A stretch of 64,000 bases of DNA from the NCBI RefSeq assembly GCF_021538895.1, contig NZ_JADDRL010000030.1, forward strand, positions 23,736 to 87,735. Reading direction: 5' to 3'. Below are positions 1 through 8,804 of this stretch, in pieces; positions within the stretch are counted from its first letter, which is position 1, and each line of letters opens with the position of its first letter. The position numbers and the translations under genes are program-made. The notes under the pieces were generated by a model that ran no database searches, was not told the DNA's origin, and saw nothing but the letters and a program-made list of their open reading frames with translations. This DNA comes from Streptomyces olivochromogenes (GTDB lineage Bacteria; Actinomycetota; Actinomycetes; Streptomycetales; Streptomycetaceae).

Positions 1-627
1 GGCCCGGACGAGCATCCCTTCCGCTGGGCGCGTGTACGTGTCGAACCGGCCGACGAGGCCGCGCGCAGCGCCTGTCGCGACAAGGTGACGAAGATGCCCT
101 CGCCCAACCCGGAGGAACGCTGGGCTCCGGACGACACCTGGCCCCAGTCGGAGTGGGACGTGCGGCCCTTCCGGGCCGGCAGTCGCATAACGATCACACA
201 CAACTTCGACGAGGGAGCGGACGGGGACATCACCCTCACCTCCCGTGCGTTCACCGGCCGGCCCGTCCTGCGCGGCGACAAAGCCGTCCTGACCGCCACC
301 ACCGCCCTCAAGTGCGACGCCGCGCCCGGGCTCTACGTCGTCTACCGGCACGACGTGGACCAGTCCGGTCCTGACAAGGCGTGGGCCCGGCTGCGCATCG
401 CCCCCGCCGCACGTGCGGCCGCCTGCTCCACGGAGGCGGCGGCGCACCCCTCCGGGACATCCCGTACCGCGCTGGTGGCCTGGACCGCGGGCGGTGTACT
501 CCTCGCCTCAGCAGCGGGTGCGGCGCTTCTCCTGCGGGCTCGCTCCCGCCGCCTGAAGTCCACCTGCGCAGGTGCTCTGCGCCACGACTCTCGACGACGG
601 CGCGGGGACCGTCGCCCGAGCCGCTGA
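1..627 (+). CDS. C-terminal part of a hypothetical membrane-anchored protein (cut by window edge)
   Basis: The frame is open from base 1, so the true start lies outside the window. The visible 208 residues are a probable extracytoplasmic beta-rich region, a Ser/Ala/Thr linker, one hydrophobic helix (roughly residues 165-180 of the visible part) and a short Arg-rich cytoplasmic tail. This is the usual layout of a Streptomyces exported protein held by a C-terminal membrane anchor. No catalytic motif is recognisable. Function unknown; the membrane topology is inferred from hydrophobicity. Confidence 0.6.
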   Translation, partial: GPDEHPFRWARVRVEPADEAARSACRDKVTKMPSPNPEERWAPDDTWPQSEWDVRPFRAGSRITITHNFDEGADGDITLTSRAFTGRPVLRGDKAVLTATTALKCDAAPGLYVVYRHDVDQSGPDKAWARLRIAPAARAAACSTEAAAHPSGTSRTALVAWTAGGVLLASAAGAALLLRARSRRLKSTCAGALRHDSRRRRGDRRPSR

Positions 628-672
628 TGCGATCAGCGTTGTCGGTCGCTCGTTTTGTGTCAGAAGCCGGGG

Positions 673-876
673 TCAGCCGATTTCGGTGACCTGCAGCGCC
701 GTGGTCCAGTTGTTCTTGATCGCGCTGCGGACGGACGACAGGGTGTTGGTGCCGACGCAGACGGCGTTCTTCAGCTTTGTCTCCGCTCCGTCTTTGGAGT
801 GGGCGGTCTGGGAGCCGGTGTAGGGCTCGGGCACGAGACCGGCGGAGCCTGGAGCCGATACGCCCCTGGAGATCAC
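673..876 (-). pseudogene. Short fragment resembling the C-terminus of a secreted protein
   Basis: A 67-codon stretch with a Pro-Tyr-Thr-Gly motif, one Cys and an amphipathic C-terminal helix ends in a clean stop. It has no convincing ribosome site and stands alone between two plus-strand genes. It may be the tail of a secreted nuclease-like protein, but I cannot name a family. The rest of 628-1059 shows no other gene; the bases just before 1060 carry the ribosome site of the downstream chaperone. Confidence 0.25.
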
Positions 877-1059
877 GCAAGGTCACCAGCAAGCTGGAGG
901 TCAGCTCGTCGCGTCGCCCTTCGGCCGGGCTGGCTGTCCCTCTCCAAGAGGAGAGCCTGAGGTCCGTTGAAGAGCCGTGTACGAACTGGCCGTCAGGGAA
1001 ACCTGATTGAGGGGAAGTTCACGCGCGGCTGTCGCCGCGGCGGCTGGGGGGAGCGGACG

Positions 1060-2772
1060 GTGGCTCGTGCTGTCGGGATCGACCTTGGTACGACGCATTC
1101 TGTGGTGAGTGTTCTCGAAGGTGGTGAACCGACCGTCATCACCAATGCGGAGGGTGACAGGTCCACGCCCTCCGTCGTCGCCTTCACGAGGAACGATGAG
1201 GTGCTGGTCGGTGAGGCGGCCAAGCGGCAGGCGGTGACCAACACGGACCGCACCATCTGCTCGGTCAAGCGCCACATGGGCACCGGCTGGCAGGTAGGCA
1301 TCGACGGCACGGACTTCACGCCGCAGCAGATCAGCGCGTTCATCCTGCAGAAGCTGAAGCGGGACGCCGAGTCGTACCTGGGCGAGCTGGTCACCGATGC
1401 GGTGATCACCGTCCCGGCGTACTTCAGCCACTCCGAGCGGCAGGCCACCAAGGAGGCCGGCCAGATCGCGGGGCTGAACGTCTTGCGCATCATCAGTGAG
1501 CCGACCTCCGCCGCTCTCGCCTACGGCTTGGACCGGGACGATGAGACAGTCATGGTGATCCACTTCGGTGGCGGCACCTTCGACGTGTCGCTGCTGGAGA
1601 TCGGCGACGGCGTGGTGGAGGTGAAGGCCACCAGCGGCGACAACGCACTCGGCGGTGATGACTGGGACCAGTGCATCGTCGACCATCTGGTCAAGCGATT
1701 CGCCGACGACCACGGCGTCGATCTCGCCGAGGACAGGACAGCGCTTCGGCGCCTGCGCGAGGCCGCGCAGAGGGCGAAGGTCGAGCTCTCTTCGACCGCC
1801 GAGACCACGATCGACCTGCCCTATATCGCGGCTTCCGCCGAGGGCCCGCTGCACCTGGACGAGAGGCTCACCCGGGACGGGTTCCAGCAGCTCACGGTCG
1901 ATTTACTCGAGCGCTGCAAGGCGCCGTTCCACCACGTCATCCAGGATGCCGGTATACCGCTCGCGGAGATCGACCACGTCGTCCTCGTCGGCGGCTCGAC
2001 ACGCATGCCTGCGGTCATCGAGCTGGTCGACGAACTGACCGGCGGCAAGGAGCGCCAACGCGTCCGTTCGGACGACCCGGTCGCCGTCGGCGCAGCCCTC
2101 CAGGCCGGTATCCTCAAGGGCGAGGTCAAGGGCGTCCTGCTGCTCGACGTCACCCCGCTGTCCCTCGGTATCGAGACCAAGGGCGGCATCATGACCAAGG
2201 TCATCGAGCGCAACACCACGATCCCGAGCAGGTGGTCCGAGATCTTCACGACGACACGGGACAACCAGGCGGCGCTGGAGATCAAGGTCTACGAGGGCGA
2301 GCGCGAGCTCACGGCGAACAACAGGAAGATCGCCACGATCAAACTGACCGATCTGCCTCCGGCGAAGGCCAACGAGCCCGAGATCGAGGTCACCTTTGAC
2401 ATCGACGCCAACGGCATCATGCACGTGTCCGCCAAGGACCTGCGCACCGGCCAGGAGCAACGCGTTACGGTCACGGGTGGATCCGCCCTGCCAAAGGCCG
2501 ACCTTGAGCGCATGGTGCGTGAGGCCGGGCGGTACGCGGAGCGGGAGCGTCAGCGCCGTAAATCCGCCGAGACGCGCGACCGAGCCCATCAACTCGTCTA
2601 CGCCACCGAGAAGTTCATTCAGGACCACGCGGACACGGTGCCGGGCGACATCAAGACCGAGGCCGAGGCCGCGGTCAGAGAGGTCAAGGAAGCCCTCAAG
2701 AACGGGGACGACGCGGCCGTCCGCGAGGCCACCGAGAAAGCCACCATCACCGCGCAGAATCTCCACCGTTGA
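1060..2772 (+). CDS. Hsp70/DnaK-family chaperone, divergent paralogue
   Basis: This 570-residue Hsp70 should bind ATP and unfolded peptide segments. GTG 1060 is chosen because GGGGGAG lies just upstream and the protein then opens with ARAVGIDLGTTHS, the phosphate-1 motif. SVKRHMG keeps the catalytic Lys, ISEPTSAALAYG the adenosine/connect motif, and DVTPLSLGIETKGG opens the substrate-binding domain (about residues 365-480), followed by a helical lid. Two oddities: the usual DLGGGT of phosphate-2 reads HFGGGT, so the conserved Asp is His; and the C-terminus stops after the lid without the Gly/Met/Pro-rich tail, making it 40-60 residues short of housekeeping DnaK. No grpE, dnaJ or hspR is adjacent, so it is probably an accessory paralogue. 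ATPase activity may be reduced. Confidence 0.9.
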   Translation: MARAVGIDLGTTHSVVSVLEGGEPTVITNAEGDRSTPSVVAFTRNDEVLVGEAAKRQAVTNTDRTICSVKRHMGTGWQVGIDGTDFTPQQISAFILQKLKRDAESYLGELVTDAVITVPAYFSHSERQATKEAGQIAGLNVLRIISEPTSAALAYGLDRDDETVMVIHFGGGTFDVSLLEIGDGVVEVKATSGDNALGGDDWDQCIVDHLVKRFADDHGVDLAEDRTALRRLREAAQRAKVELSSTAETTIDLPYIAASAEGPLHLDERLTRDGFQQLTVDLLERCKAPFHHVIQDAGIPLAEIDHVVLVGGSTRMPAVIELVDELTGGKERQRVRSDDPVAVGAALQAGILKGEVKGVLLLDVTPLSLGIETKGGIMTKVIERNTTIPSRWSEIFTTTRDNQAALEIKVYEGERELTANNRKIATIKLTDLPPAKANEPEIEVTFDIDANGIMHVSAKDLRTGQEQRVTVTGGSALPKADLERMVREAGRYAERERQRRKSAETRDRAHQLVYATEKFIQDHADTVPGDIKTEAEAAVREVKEALKNGDDAAVREATEKATITAQNLHR

Positions 2773-3124
2773 GGCACCACTGAGGTTGCGTGGACCATTG
2801 AGTGCTCCGCGCAACCCGTACCACCAACATCGTGCTCGTACGAGACCGACCGCTGCCATGGAGGCGGGGCGAGGAGCCTCGCGACGCCGACCAGCACTCA
2901 AGGTCCTGTCCACGAGTGATTGGAGCGGTGCTGGCAGGCGGTGGCTGTGTATCTCAGTGCGGGCTCTGGTCCACTTCTTGTGGTCGCGTACGCAGCGTGA
3001 CTGCCGATCTTAGTAAGGGCGTCTCGGACGTGGTGCCGCCTCCGGACAATGAGCTGGGGCAGCGGATGGCGCTGGACAACCTGACGGGGCTGGTGGAGGG
3101 GCCGGCTCTCTGAGTCGAGGCCGG
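2773..3124. other. Gene-poor stretch with an IS-end motif and a C-terminal protein scrap
   Basis: No complete gene is visible. Bases 2962-2985 match an ISL3-type end motif also found at 10683-10706. Directly after it, 3001-3113 (+) reads as about 37 coding-like residues ending in a stop, probably the severed tail of an unknown protein. The motif and tail together suggest a deletion boundary left by a lost insertion sequence. Confidence 0.35.
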
Positions 3125-3451
3125 TCAGCGCGCGCCTTCAGCGTCGCCGTCGTGCTCCCGACCGTTCGAAGCCGCCTCCGGCCGGAAACCGTAGTGTTCC
3201 AGCCGCTTGCGCTCAAAGACGATGACGAGACCGACAAGCATGCCCAACACCAGTCCGAAGAGTACGACCTGCCAGTCCAGCCGGCCGATGGTCAGCGCAC
3301 ACATGCCACCGGAGAACACCGCGCCTACGGCCCCGAAAGGCAACGGGTGCCGGACGGCCCGGATGCGGGCCTCAGTAGGTCGCGTGGCTCCGCCGGAGTA
3401 CGCGTCGAGCGCCCAGAACATCCGCTGAGCCGACTCACCTTTCCCCCTCAC
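3125..3451 (-). CDS. Small hypothetical membrane protein
   Basis: A 108-residue protein with two closely spaced hydrophobic segments (about residues 37-55 and 60-80), joined by a short loop and followed by a basic, polar tail. It is probably a two-helix integral membrane protein with both ends cytoplasmic. GTG 3451 and ATG 3421 are both possible starts, and neither has a strong ribosome site. No family recognised. It sits alone beside IS remnants. Confidence 0.55.
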   Translation of the reverse strand: MRGKGESAQRMFWALDAYSGGATRPTEARIRAVRHPLPFGAVGAVFSGGMCALTIGRLDWQVVLFGLVLGMLVGLVIVFERKRLEHYGFRPEAASNGREHDGDAEGAR

Positions 3452-3492
3452 GTCTCAGGACCACCAGTGTCGAACCCTGGGCCAGGGCGACC

Positions 3493-3933
3493 CTACCTCG
3501 CTGCCCCGGCCCCGGCACATCGGCTGCCGTCGGCTCCAGTCATCCCCTCATTGGTTGTCCCTGGTTGTGGACTCTTGTGGTCCGGTGACGCTCTGTCACG
3601 CCGACGGTCCACGGTCGACTGGTCCACACCCAGATCAGCTGCGACTTGCTTGTTCGTCACACCACCGGCGCACCGCAGCACGATCTTCGCCCGCATTGCG
3701 AGGTACTGGGCAGTCTTCGGCCGGCCGATGGGGCCCTCGTCCTTAAGCCTCGCCATCCGCTCGGCGGCGAACCTCCCGCGTCACTTGCGGACCGACGTCC
3801 CCTCGGCGCATGCCAGGATGATTCGGGCCCGCTCAGCCGTTCGCAGGTCTGGCAGCCCCGCCCGGCCCACGAGTTCGACACGCTCTCCCTCGGAAGGAAC
3901 AATGCTCACAGCAGCAGGACCACGGTGCGCCAT
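3493..3933 (-). pseudogene. IS630-family transposase remnant (two spliced N-terminal pieces)
   Basis: Two frames both encode the N-terminal helix-turn-helix of an IS630 transposase. The first (3933 down to 3781) contains ERARIILACAEG and stops. The second (3756 down) contains MRAKIVLRCAGG then NKQVAADLGVDQSTV. Having the same N-terminal segment twice, with no DDE domain, means two element copies were fused and truncated. The second piece runs into the ISL3-type motif at 3563-3603. Not functional. Confidence 0.7.
3563..3603. repeat. ISL3-type terminal motif, copy C
   Basis: The stretch TCTTGTGGTCCGGT followed by ACGCT and TCACGCC matches, with few differences, the end next to the ISL3 transposase fragment at 10683-10726. 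No transposase of that family remains here, so it reads as a solitary end left by excision or rearrangement inside the IS630 scar. Confidence 0.45.
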
Positions 3934-4007
3934 GAAAAGAAGGCAGTAACTAACCTTCAGGATTTCTGGCGCATCACACTGGCGACAACCTGAATGTGCG
4001 CCGCACC

Positions 4008-4994
4008 CTACTCCTCGTACCACTCGGGCTGGCTCTTGAAGTCGTGCGTGGCGCTGATCACGCGGAGTCCGCTGCCGTTGGGCCTGATGGCGACGAGGCG
4101 GTTGGCGGGGTGGGTGAACTGGTCGTTCGTCGGGTCGAGTGCGAACATGATCCAGTCGCCGTCCGGTGACCAGGTCGGCTCGATCGGGAAACCGCCCTTG
4201 GGGTCGGCGAAGACGCGAGTCAGACGGCTGCCGTCGGGGGCGACCGTCCAGATCGCCCCGCTGGGCTGCAACCGTTCGCCGGCGAACAGGATGCGGGAGC
4301 CGTCAGGTGACCACCGCGCCCACCAGTTGGGGGGCACCGCCTCGGTGGTGATCCGGTGCGGGTTGGAGCCGTCGGTGTTCACCACCCAGAGGGAGCCGCC
4401 GAGGTCGGCGGGTCCGTCGTCTTCGCTGCGCGCGGCCCGGTAGAACACCAACTGCTTGCCGTCGGGTGAGAAGTCGAGCGGCATGTCGTGGGCTGATCCG
4501 GGACGGGTGGTCACCCGGACGAGGTCGGTGCCGTCGGGATGGCTCGCCGTGTAGATCCCGGTCCGGTCGGGGTCGTCGAAGTCCCAGCCTTCGTATGCGA
4601 CCCGGTGTCCGTCCGGGGACCATGCCTGCGGGACCAGGTTCAGTGTCGGGTCGGTCAGTGTGAGCTTCCGGTAGCCGGATCCGTCGATGCTGACGGTGCC
4701 GCCGGTGACGGGCAGTTCGGTGATGGTGCCGGGCATGACCAGGATCAGCTGGTCGTCGGGCGAGACACGCAGCAGACAGCAGTACGCGCCCCGCCGGGTC
4801 AGCACCCGCTGCCTGTCGCCGTCCGCTGTCGCGGCGAAGTACGCCTGACGGTCACGGGGATAGGTCTTCCTGAAGAGGATGTGGCCGGTCGGGTCACCGG
4901 CCGTGTTCGCGTACGACGCCGACAGGGGCGCGGCGGTGGCGCCGAGGGTCAGCAGCGCGGTCGAGATGAGCCGCGCCGAGCGGAGCTTGTTCAT
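4008..4994 (-). CDS. Secreted TolB/WD40-like beta-propeller protein (PD40 repeats)
   Basis: A 328-residue exported protein. ATG 4994 follows AAGGAGG at good spacing and opens a signal peptide (basic start, hydrophobic core, cleavage near SASYANTA). The mature part carries repeated blades with the PD40 signature, for example VSPDDQ, WSPDGHRVAYEG, FSPDGKQLVFYR, WSPDGSRILFAG and WSPDGDWIMFA, about five or six units. TolB-like propellers bind proteins, and some are linked to peptidases, but there is no peptidase domain or Tol partner here. Substrate unknown. It is transcribed divergently from the lipoprotein gene at 5187. Confidence 0.85.
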   Translation of the reverse strand: MNKLRSARLISTALLTLGATAAPLSASYANTAGDPTGHILFRKTYPRDRQAYFAATADGDRQRVLTRRGAYCCLLRVSPDDQLILVMPGTITELPVTGGTVSIDGSGYRKLTLTDPTLNLVPQAWSPDGHRVAYEGWDFDDPDRTGIYTASHPDGTDLVRVTTRPGSAHDMPLDFSPDGKQLVFYRAARSEDDGPADLGGSLWVVNTDGSNPHRITTEAVPPNWWARWSPDGSRILFAGERLQPSGAIWTVAPDGSRLTRVFADPKGGFPIEPTWSPDGDWIMFALDPTNDQFTHPANRLVAIRPNGSGLRVISATHDFKSQPEWYEE

Positions 4995-5186
4995 GTCGGT
5001 GGCCTCCTTCGAGTGGCAACGAAGGACCCTAGGAGCGGCGGCGCGCGGCGGAATCGGGGCGGGCGCGCGGGTGTCGGTGGTGGGAGTACGTGCCGGCACG
5101 TACGGTCGGGACGCGGTTTCGGGTGTTCTGCCCGACGCGGGCAGGCATCGGCGGCGCGTACCTTCGGGTCAACGGAGGGGGTCGCC

Positions 5187-6704
5187 ATGCGGAGCAGACG
5201 TCTGTGGGCGGGGCTGGGTGCCGTGACCGCGCTGCTGGTCGCCAGTGGATGCGGTGGTTCGGTGGACAAGGCGGGCGGCGGGAGCGAGCCGCGGCCCACG
5301 GTTCTGAGAATGTTCAGTGGGCTCGACGAGGTGGAGCCGTTCATCCAGGGGGTCGGCGAGGTCTCCGAGGGGGAGCTCCGCATCGATCGGATACATTCGA
5401 AGCACGGGGAGTCCGGCGAAGCGGACCTCATCCGCGCGGTCAGGGATGGCCGTTACGACCTGGCGGTGGTGCCCGTACGCGCCTGGCACGGCGCCGGTGT
5501 GTCCGACTTCGACGCGCTGGTCGCGCCGCTGGCCGTGGACAGCTACGCGCTGCAGCAGAAGGTGCTGGACGGCGATATCGGCGCGACGATGCTCAAAGGT
5601 GTCCGCAAGGTCGGCGTCGACGGGATCGGCATACTGCCCGGGCCGATGCGCAAACCCGTCGGGATCACCCGGTCCTTGCGCGGGCCGGAGGACTACCGCG
5701 GTGCGAGGATCGGAGCCGCGCCCTCTGCGGTCGCCGCCCGCACCTTGCGCACCCTCGGGGCGCGGCCCGTACCGCGCCCCTTCTACGGGGCGTCGATCGC
5801 CGGACTCGACGGTGTGGAGCACCAGGTGCTGAACGTGGAGGAGGACCGGTACGACGCCACCGCGGAATCGATCACGGCGAACGTGAACCTGTGGCCGCGG
5901 CCGGCGGTCGTCGTCGCTAACCCGAAACGCCTGCGGACGCTCAGCGGTGATCAGCGCGGCGACCTGCGCCGGGCCTCGCATGCCGCGGTCGAGTCCATGA
6001 CCACGGAGATTCGTCAGGCGGAAGCCGACGAAGGCAGCCAGGCCCTGTGCCAGCGCGGCCGGGTGCGGTTCGAGACCGCCACCGCTGCCCAGCTCGCCCA
6101 TCTACGCAAGGCCGTCGAGCCCGTCCATGCATGGCTGCGCGAAGACGCCCGGACCCGCGGGTACCTGGACCGCATCCGAGCCTTGCGACACGACACCAAG
6201 GCGGCCCGGGACGCGGAGATCCCTTCGTGCGAGGGCCAGGGCACAAATCGCTCACCCACCGAGCGAAGCGCGCTCGACGGGACGTACAGGATGACGACTT
6301 CCGAGGACGAGCTGGTCGCGGCAGGCGCCGCGGGCGATGAGGCCAAGCCGGAGAACTGGGGCGACTTCAGGCTCGTCTTCGCCAAGGGCCGCTTCGCGTT
6401 CACCACCGAGAACGGCGAGGCCTGCGTCTGGGCCTACGGTGAGTTCACCGTGCGGGACCGGCAGCTGACGTTGACGGTTGGGGGCGGCGGAGGGACCAGT
6501 CCGAACCACGCCACGAATCAGTTCGGCGAGCGCTTCGTCTTCCAGTGGAGCGCGTATCGCGACCTCCTGACACTCGCCGGCGTCAAGGGCCAGGTCTCGC
6601 CGACGCCGTTCCGGGTCAAGCCGTGGCGGCGGATCAACGACACCCCTGACGACGGTCTCCTCAGCCGGAAGTGCCCGCCACCCGCGGCGGCCTTCACGGG
6701 GTGA
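5187..6704 (+). CDS. DctP/TRAP-type solute-binding lipoprotein with extra C-terminal beta domain
   Basis: A 505-residue lipoprotein. ATG 5187 follows CGGAGGGG; residues 1-23 form a lipoprotein signal with lipobox VASGC. Residues about 35-350 resemble a TRAP-family (DctP) binding protein, including a typical KPVGITRSLRGPEDYRGAR segment. Beyond the usual end, residues 370-505 form a separate beta-rich domain starting LDGTYRMTT, similar in style to lipocalin-like Streptomyces domains. No TRAP membrane subunits are nearby, so transport is doubtful and it may be an orphan sensor or scavenger. Its last 11 bases overlap the end of the convergent kinase gene. The family match is by motif reading. Confidence 0.75.
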   Translation: MRSRRLWAGLGAVTALLVASGCGGSVDKAGGGSEPRPTVLRMFSGLDEVEPFIQGVGEVSEGELRIDRIHSKHGESGEADLIRAVRDGRYDLAVVPVRAWHGAGVSDFDALVAPLAVDSYALQQKVLDGDIGATMLKGVRKVGVDGIGILPGPMRKPVGITRSLRGPEDYRGARIGAAPSAVAARTLRTLGARPVPRPFYGASIAGLDGVEHQVLNVEEDRYDATAESITANVNLWPRPAVVVANPKRLRTLSGDQRGDLRRASHAAVESMTTEIRQAEADEGSQALCQRGRVRFETATAAQLAHLRKAVEPVHAWLREDARTRGYLDRIRALRHDTKAARDAEIPSCEGQGTNRSPTERSALDGTYRMTTSEDELVAAGAAGDEAKPENWGDFRLVFAKGRFAFTTENGEACVWAYGEFTVRDRQLTLTVGGGGGTSPNHATNQFGERFVFQWSAYRDLLTLAGVKGQVSPTPFRVKPWRRINDTPDDGLLSRKCPPPAAAFTG

Positions 6705-8160
6705 CAGACAGCCGGGCGCGTATCCGAGTGCCCTGGCCGGCCGGGCTGTCGACGTCCAGGGTCCCGCCCTGCACGTCGACCCGGTCCGCCAGGCCCCGGA
6801 GCCCGGAACCGCGTGCCGGGTCGACACCGCCGACGCCGTCGTCGGCCACCTCGACGGTGACGACGCCCTCGGCGACGGTGACCGTGACCCGCGCCGCCGT
6901 GGCGTGTGCGTGTTTGACGGTGTTCGTCAGCGCCTCCGAGACCACGAAGTACGCGGTGGCCGCAAGCGCCGGCGCAAGGGGGTGCCCGCTGACCGCGGAC
7001 CGCACCGGCAACGGCGCTTCCCGGGCCAGCTCGTCCAACGCCGCCGCGAGGCCGGACTCGGTCAGGGTGCGCGGGTGGACGCCGCGGGCGAACTCCCGGA
7101 GCTGGGCGCGGGCGGCGCACACCTGGCCGGGGATCCCGTCGGGTGCGTCGTCGAGCAACTCCGCGACAAGGCCGAGCCGCCGCTGAGCGCCCTCGGCGAG
7201 CTCACGCTCCAGCCGGTCACGTTCCTCGTCCGCTGCGGCCACGATACGGCGACGGGATGCCTCGACCTCGGCGACCCGGGCCCGTACCTGCCCCTGCAGC
7301 CGGGCGTTGACCAGCGCGAGTCGGGCGAGTGCCGCGACCGACCGCACCAGGTCGGGATCGTCGAGCACGGCACTGTCGTGCAGCAGTACCCCGACCCGCG
7401 CCCCGTCCTCCTGCAGCGCCGTGACCGCAGTCCCCGGCGCCGCAGCGGCGGGATCGACGGGCAGCCCGGACTCGTCGACGTAGCCGCCGGTCTCCGCAAG
7501 CCAGTACCCGACGGTCAGCGCCGGGTCTCCCAGGGCGTCGGCGAGCTTTTCCCGGAGTGTGGCGCCCTCTTCCAGATCACCGAGGTCGATCACCAGCCCG
7601 GTGAGCGCGTCACTTCGGCGGCGCCAGCGCAGATCGGCGGCGAGCACCACCGCGCAGCCGACGAGAGCCGCCTCGTACGCCCACAGCGCCGGCCGGTTGT
7701 GCGGCTCACCGGCCAGCCGGGCCACCGCCCCCGCTGCTGGAGCCAGCATGACGGCGGCGGCTGCGGCCAGGGCGAGCGCGGACGACCGGCGCCCGGAGCG
7801 GTTCGTACGCGCGACACGGGTGCCCGCGGCCGCCACCACCGTCACCGCGAGCGCGATGGTCACGGGCTCCGAGCGGGCGAGTGGATAGGCGAGGGCATCG
7901 GCGTACGCCAGCACCACGACCACGCGGAGCGCGGGCCTGCGCAGCCGGCCCTCCGGATAGCTCAGCAGCAGATGTACGAGCGGCCCCCGGTGTACGAGCG
8001 CGAGGCCGGCGCCCAGATCACCGGCCAGCCACGATCCGCCCGTCGCGACCATCAGCGCGGCGACCGCCGTGCGCCGCTGCGGCGCGACTACGAGCCCGGC
8101 GGCCAGGAACGCGATCCCGACACCGAGGTCCATGACAGCCGTGCCGCCGCCGGGGATCAC
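6694..8160 (-). CDS. NarL-type sensor histidine kinase lacking the phospho-accepting His
   Basis: A 488-residue membrane kinase. GTG 8160 overlaps the response-regulator stop as GTGA; ATG 8133 is an alternative. About six hydrophobic segments fill residues 10-190, then a GAF-like region, a coiled coil and the dimerisation helix. There the family motif LERDLHDGAQQ reads LERELAEGAQR: the phosphorylated His is Ala. The ATP-binding domain is intact, with N-box EALTNTVKHA, G1 DDGVGG and G2 GSGLRGLADR. It should bind ATP but cannot autophosphorylate at the normal site. The partner kinase at 8792-10522 has the reverse defect, so trans-phosphorylation is likely. Translational coupling implies co-expression with the regulator. 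Confidence 0.9.
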   Translation of the reverse strand: MIPGGGTAVMDLGVGIAFLAAGLVVAPQRRTAVAALMVATGGSWLAGDLGAGLALVHRGPLVHLLLSYPEGRLRRPALRVVVVLAYADALAYPLARSEPVTIALAVTVVAAAGTRVARTNRSGRRSSALALAAAAAVMLAPAAGAVARLAGEPHNRPALWAYEAALVGCAVVLAADLRWRRRSDALTGLVIDLGDLEEGATLREKLADALGDPALTVGYWLAETGGYVDESGLPVDPAAAAPGTAVTALQEDGARVGVLLHDSAVLDDPDLVRSVAALARLALVNARLQGQVRARVAEVEASRRRIVAAADEERDRLERELAEGAQRRLGLVAELLDDAPDGIPGQVCAARAQLREFARGVHPRTLTESGLAAALDELAREAPLPVRSAVSGHPLAPALAATAYFVVSEALTNTVKHAHATAARVTVTVAEGVVTVEVADDGVGGVDPARGSGLRGLADRVDVQGGTLDVDSPAGQGTRIRARLSVTP

Positions 8161-8804
8161 AATCCCCGCAGCAGGAACAGCACAGCGAGCACCCGCCGGT
8201 GGTAGTCCGCCGACTCCGGCACGCCCAGCTTGGTGAAGATATGCGCGACGTGCGCCTCGACGGTCCGCTGGCTGAGGAACAACTGGGCCGCGATGCTGCC
8301 GTTGGAATGGCCCTGCGCCATCAGCGTCAGGACCTCGCGCTCCCGCGCACTGAGCCGATCCAGGGGCCCGGCCGCCCGCTTCTTCGCCATGAGCCGCGAC
8401 ACGATCGTCGGATCGATCACGCACTCGCCCTCCGTGATCCGCTGCAGGGCGTCCAGCAGCACCGCCACATCGGACACCCGCTCCTTGAGCAGATATCCGG
8501 CACGCTCGGGAAGCCGTTCGAGCAGCCGCAGGGCGTACCGGGAATCCAGGTAGTGCGACAGCACGAGCACGCCGACGGCGGGGTGTGTGTCACCGATGGC
8601 CGCGGCAGCCACCAGCCCCTCGTCGGTATGGGTCGGCGGCATCCGGATGTCGGCCACCACAACGTCGGGACTCTCACGTTCGACTGCCCGCAGCAGGGCA
8701 TTCGCATCGCCGACGGTGTCCACCACGTCGTGTCCGGTCTCGACGAGCAGCCGCGCAAGGCCTTCGCGCAGCAGGACCTCGTCGTCGGCGATCACGATGC
8801 GCAC
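8157..8804 (-). CDS. NarL/FixJ-family two-component response regulator
   Basis: A 215-residue regulator between two kinases. The receiver (residues 1-120) keeps the acidic pair in IADDE, the phospho-accepting Asp in VVADIRMPP, a Ser in LVLSHY and Lys in GYLLKERV. The C-terminal LuxR helix-turn-helix reads LSAREREVLTLMAQG, then NGSIAAQLFLSQRTVEAHV. All residues needed for phosphotransfer and DNA binding are present. GTG 8804 overlaps the upstream kinase by 13 bases, and its stop overlaps the downstream kinase start. Targets unknown. Confidence 0.93.
   Translation of the reverse strand: MRIVIADDEVLLREGLARLLVETGHDVVDTVGDANALLRAVERESPDVVVADIRMPPTHTDEGLVAAAAIGDTHPAVGVLVLSHYLDSRYALRLLERLPERAGYLLKERVSDVAVLLDALQRITEGECVIDPTIVSRLMAKKRAAGPLDRLSAREREVLTLMAQGHSNGSIAAQLFLSQRTVEAHVAHIFTKLGVPESADYHRRVLAVLFLLRGL

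Noticed and set aside
5187..6704. A complete TRAP transporter
   Set aside because: Only the binding-protein-like lipoprotein is here; neither DctQ nor DctM membrane subunits are adjacent.
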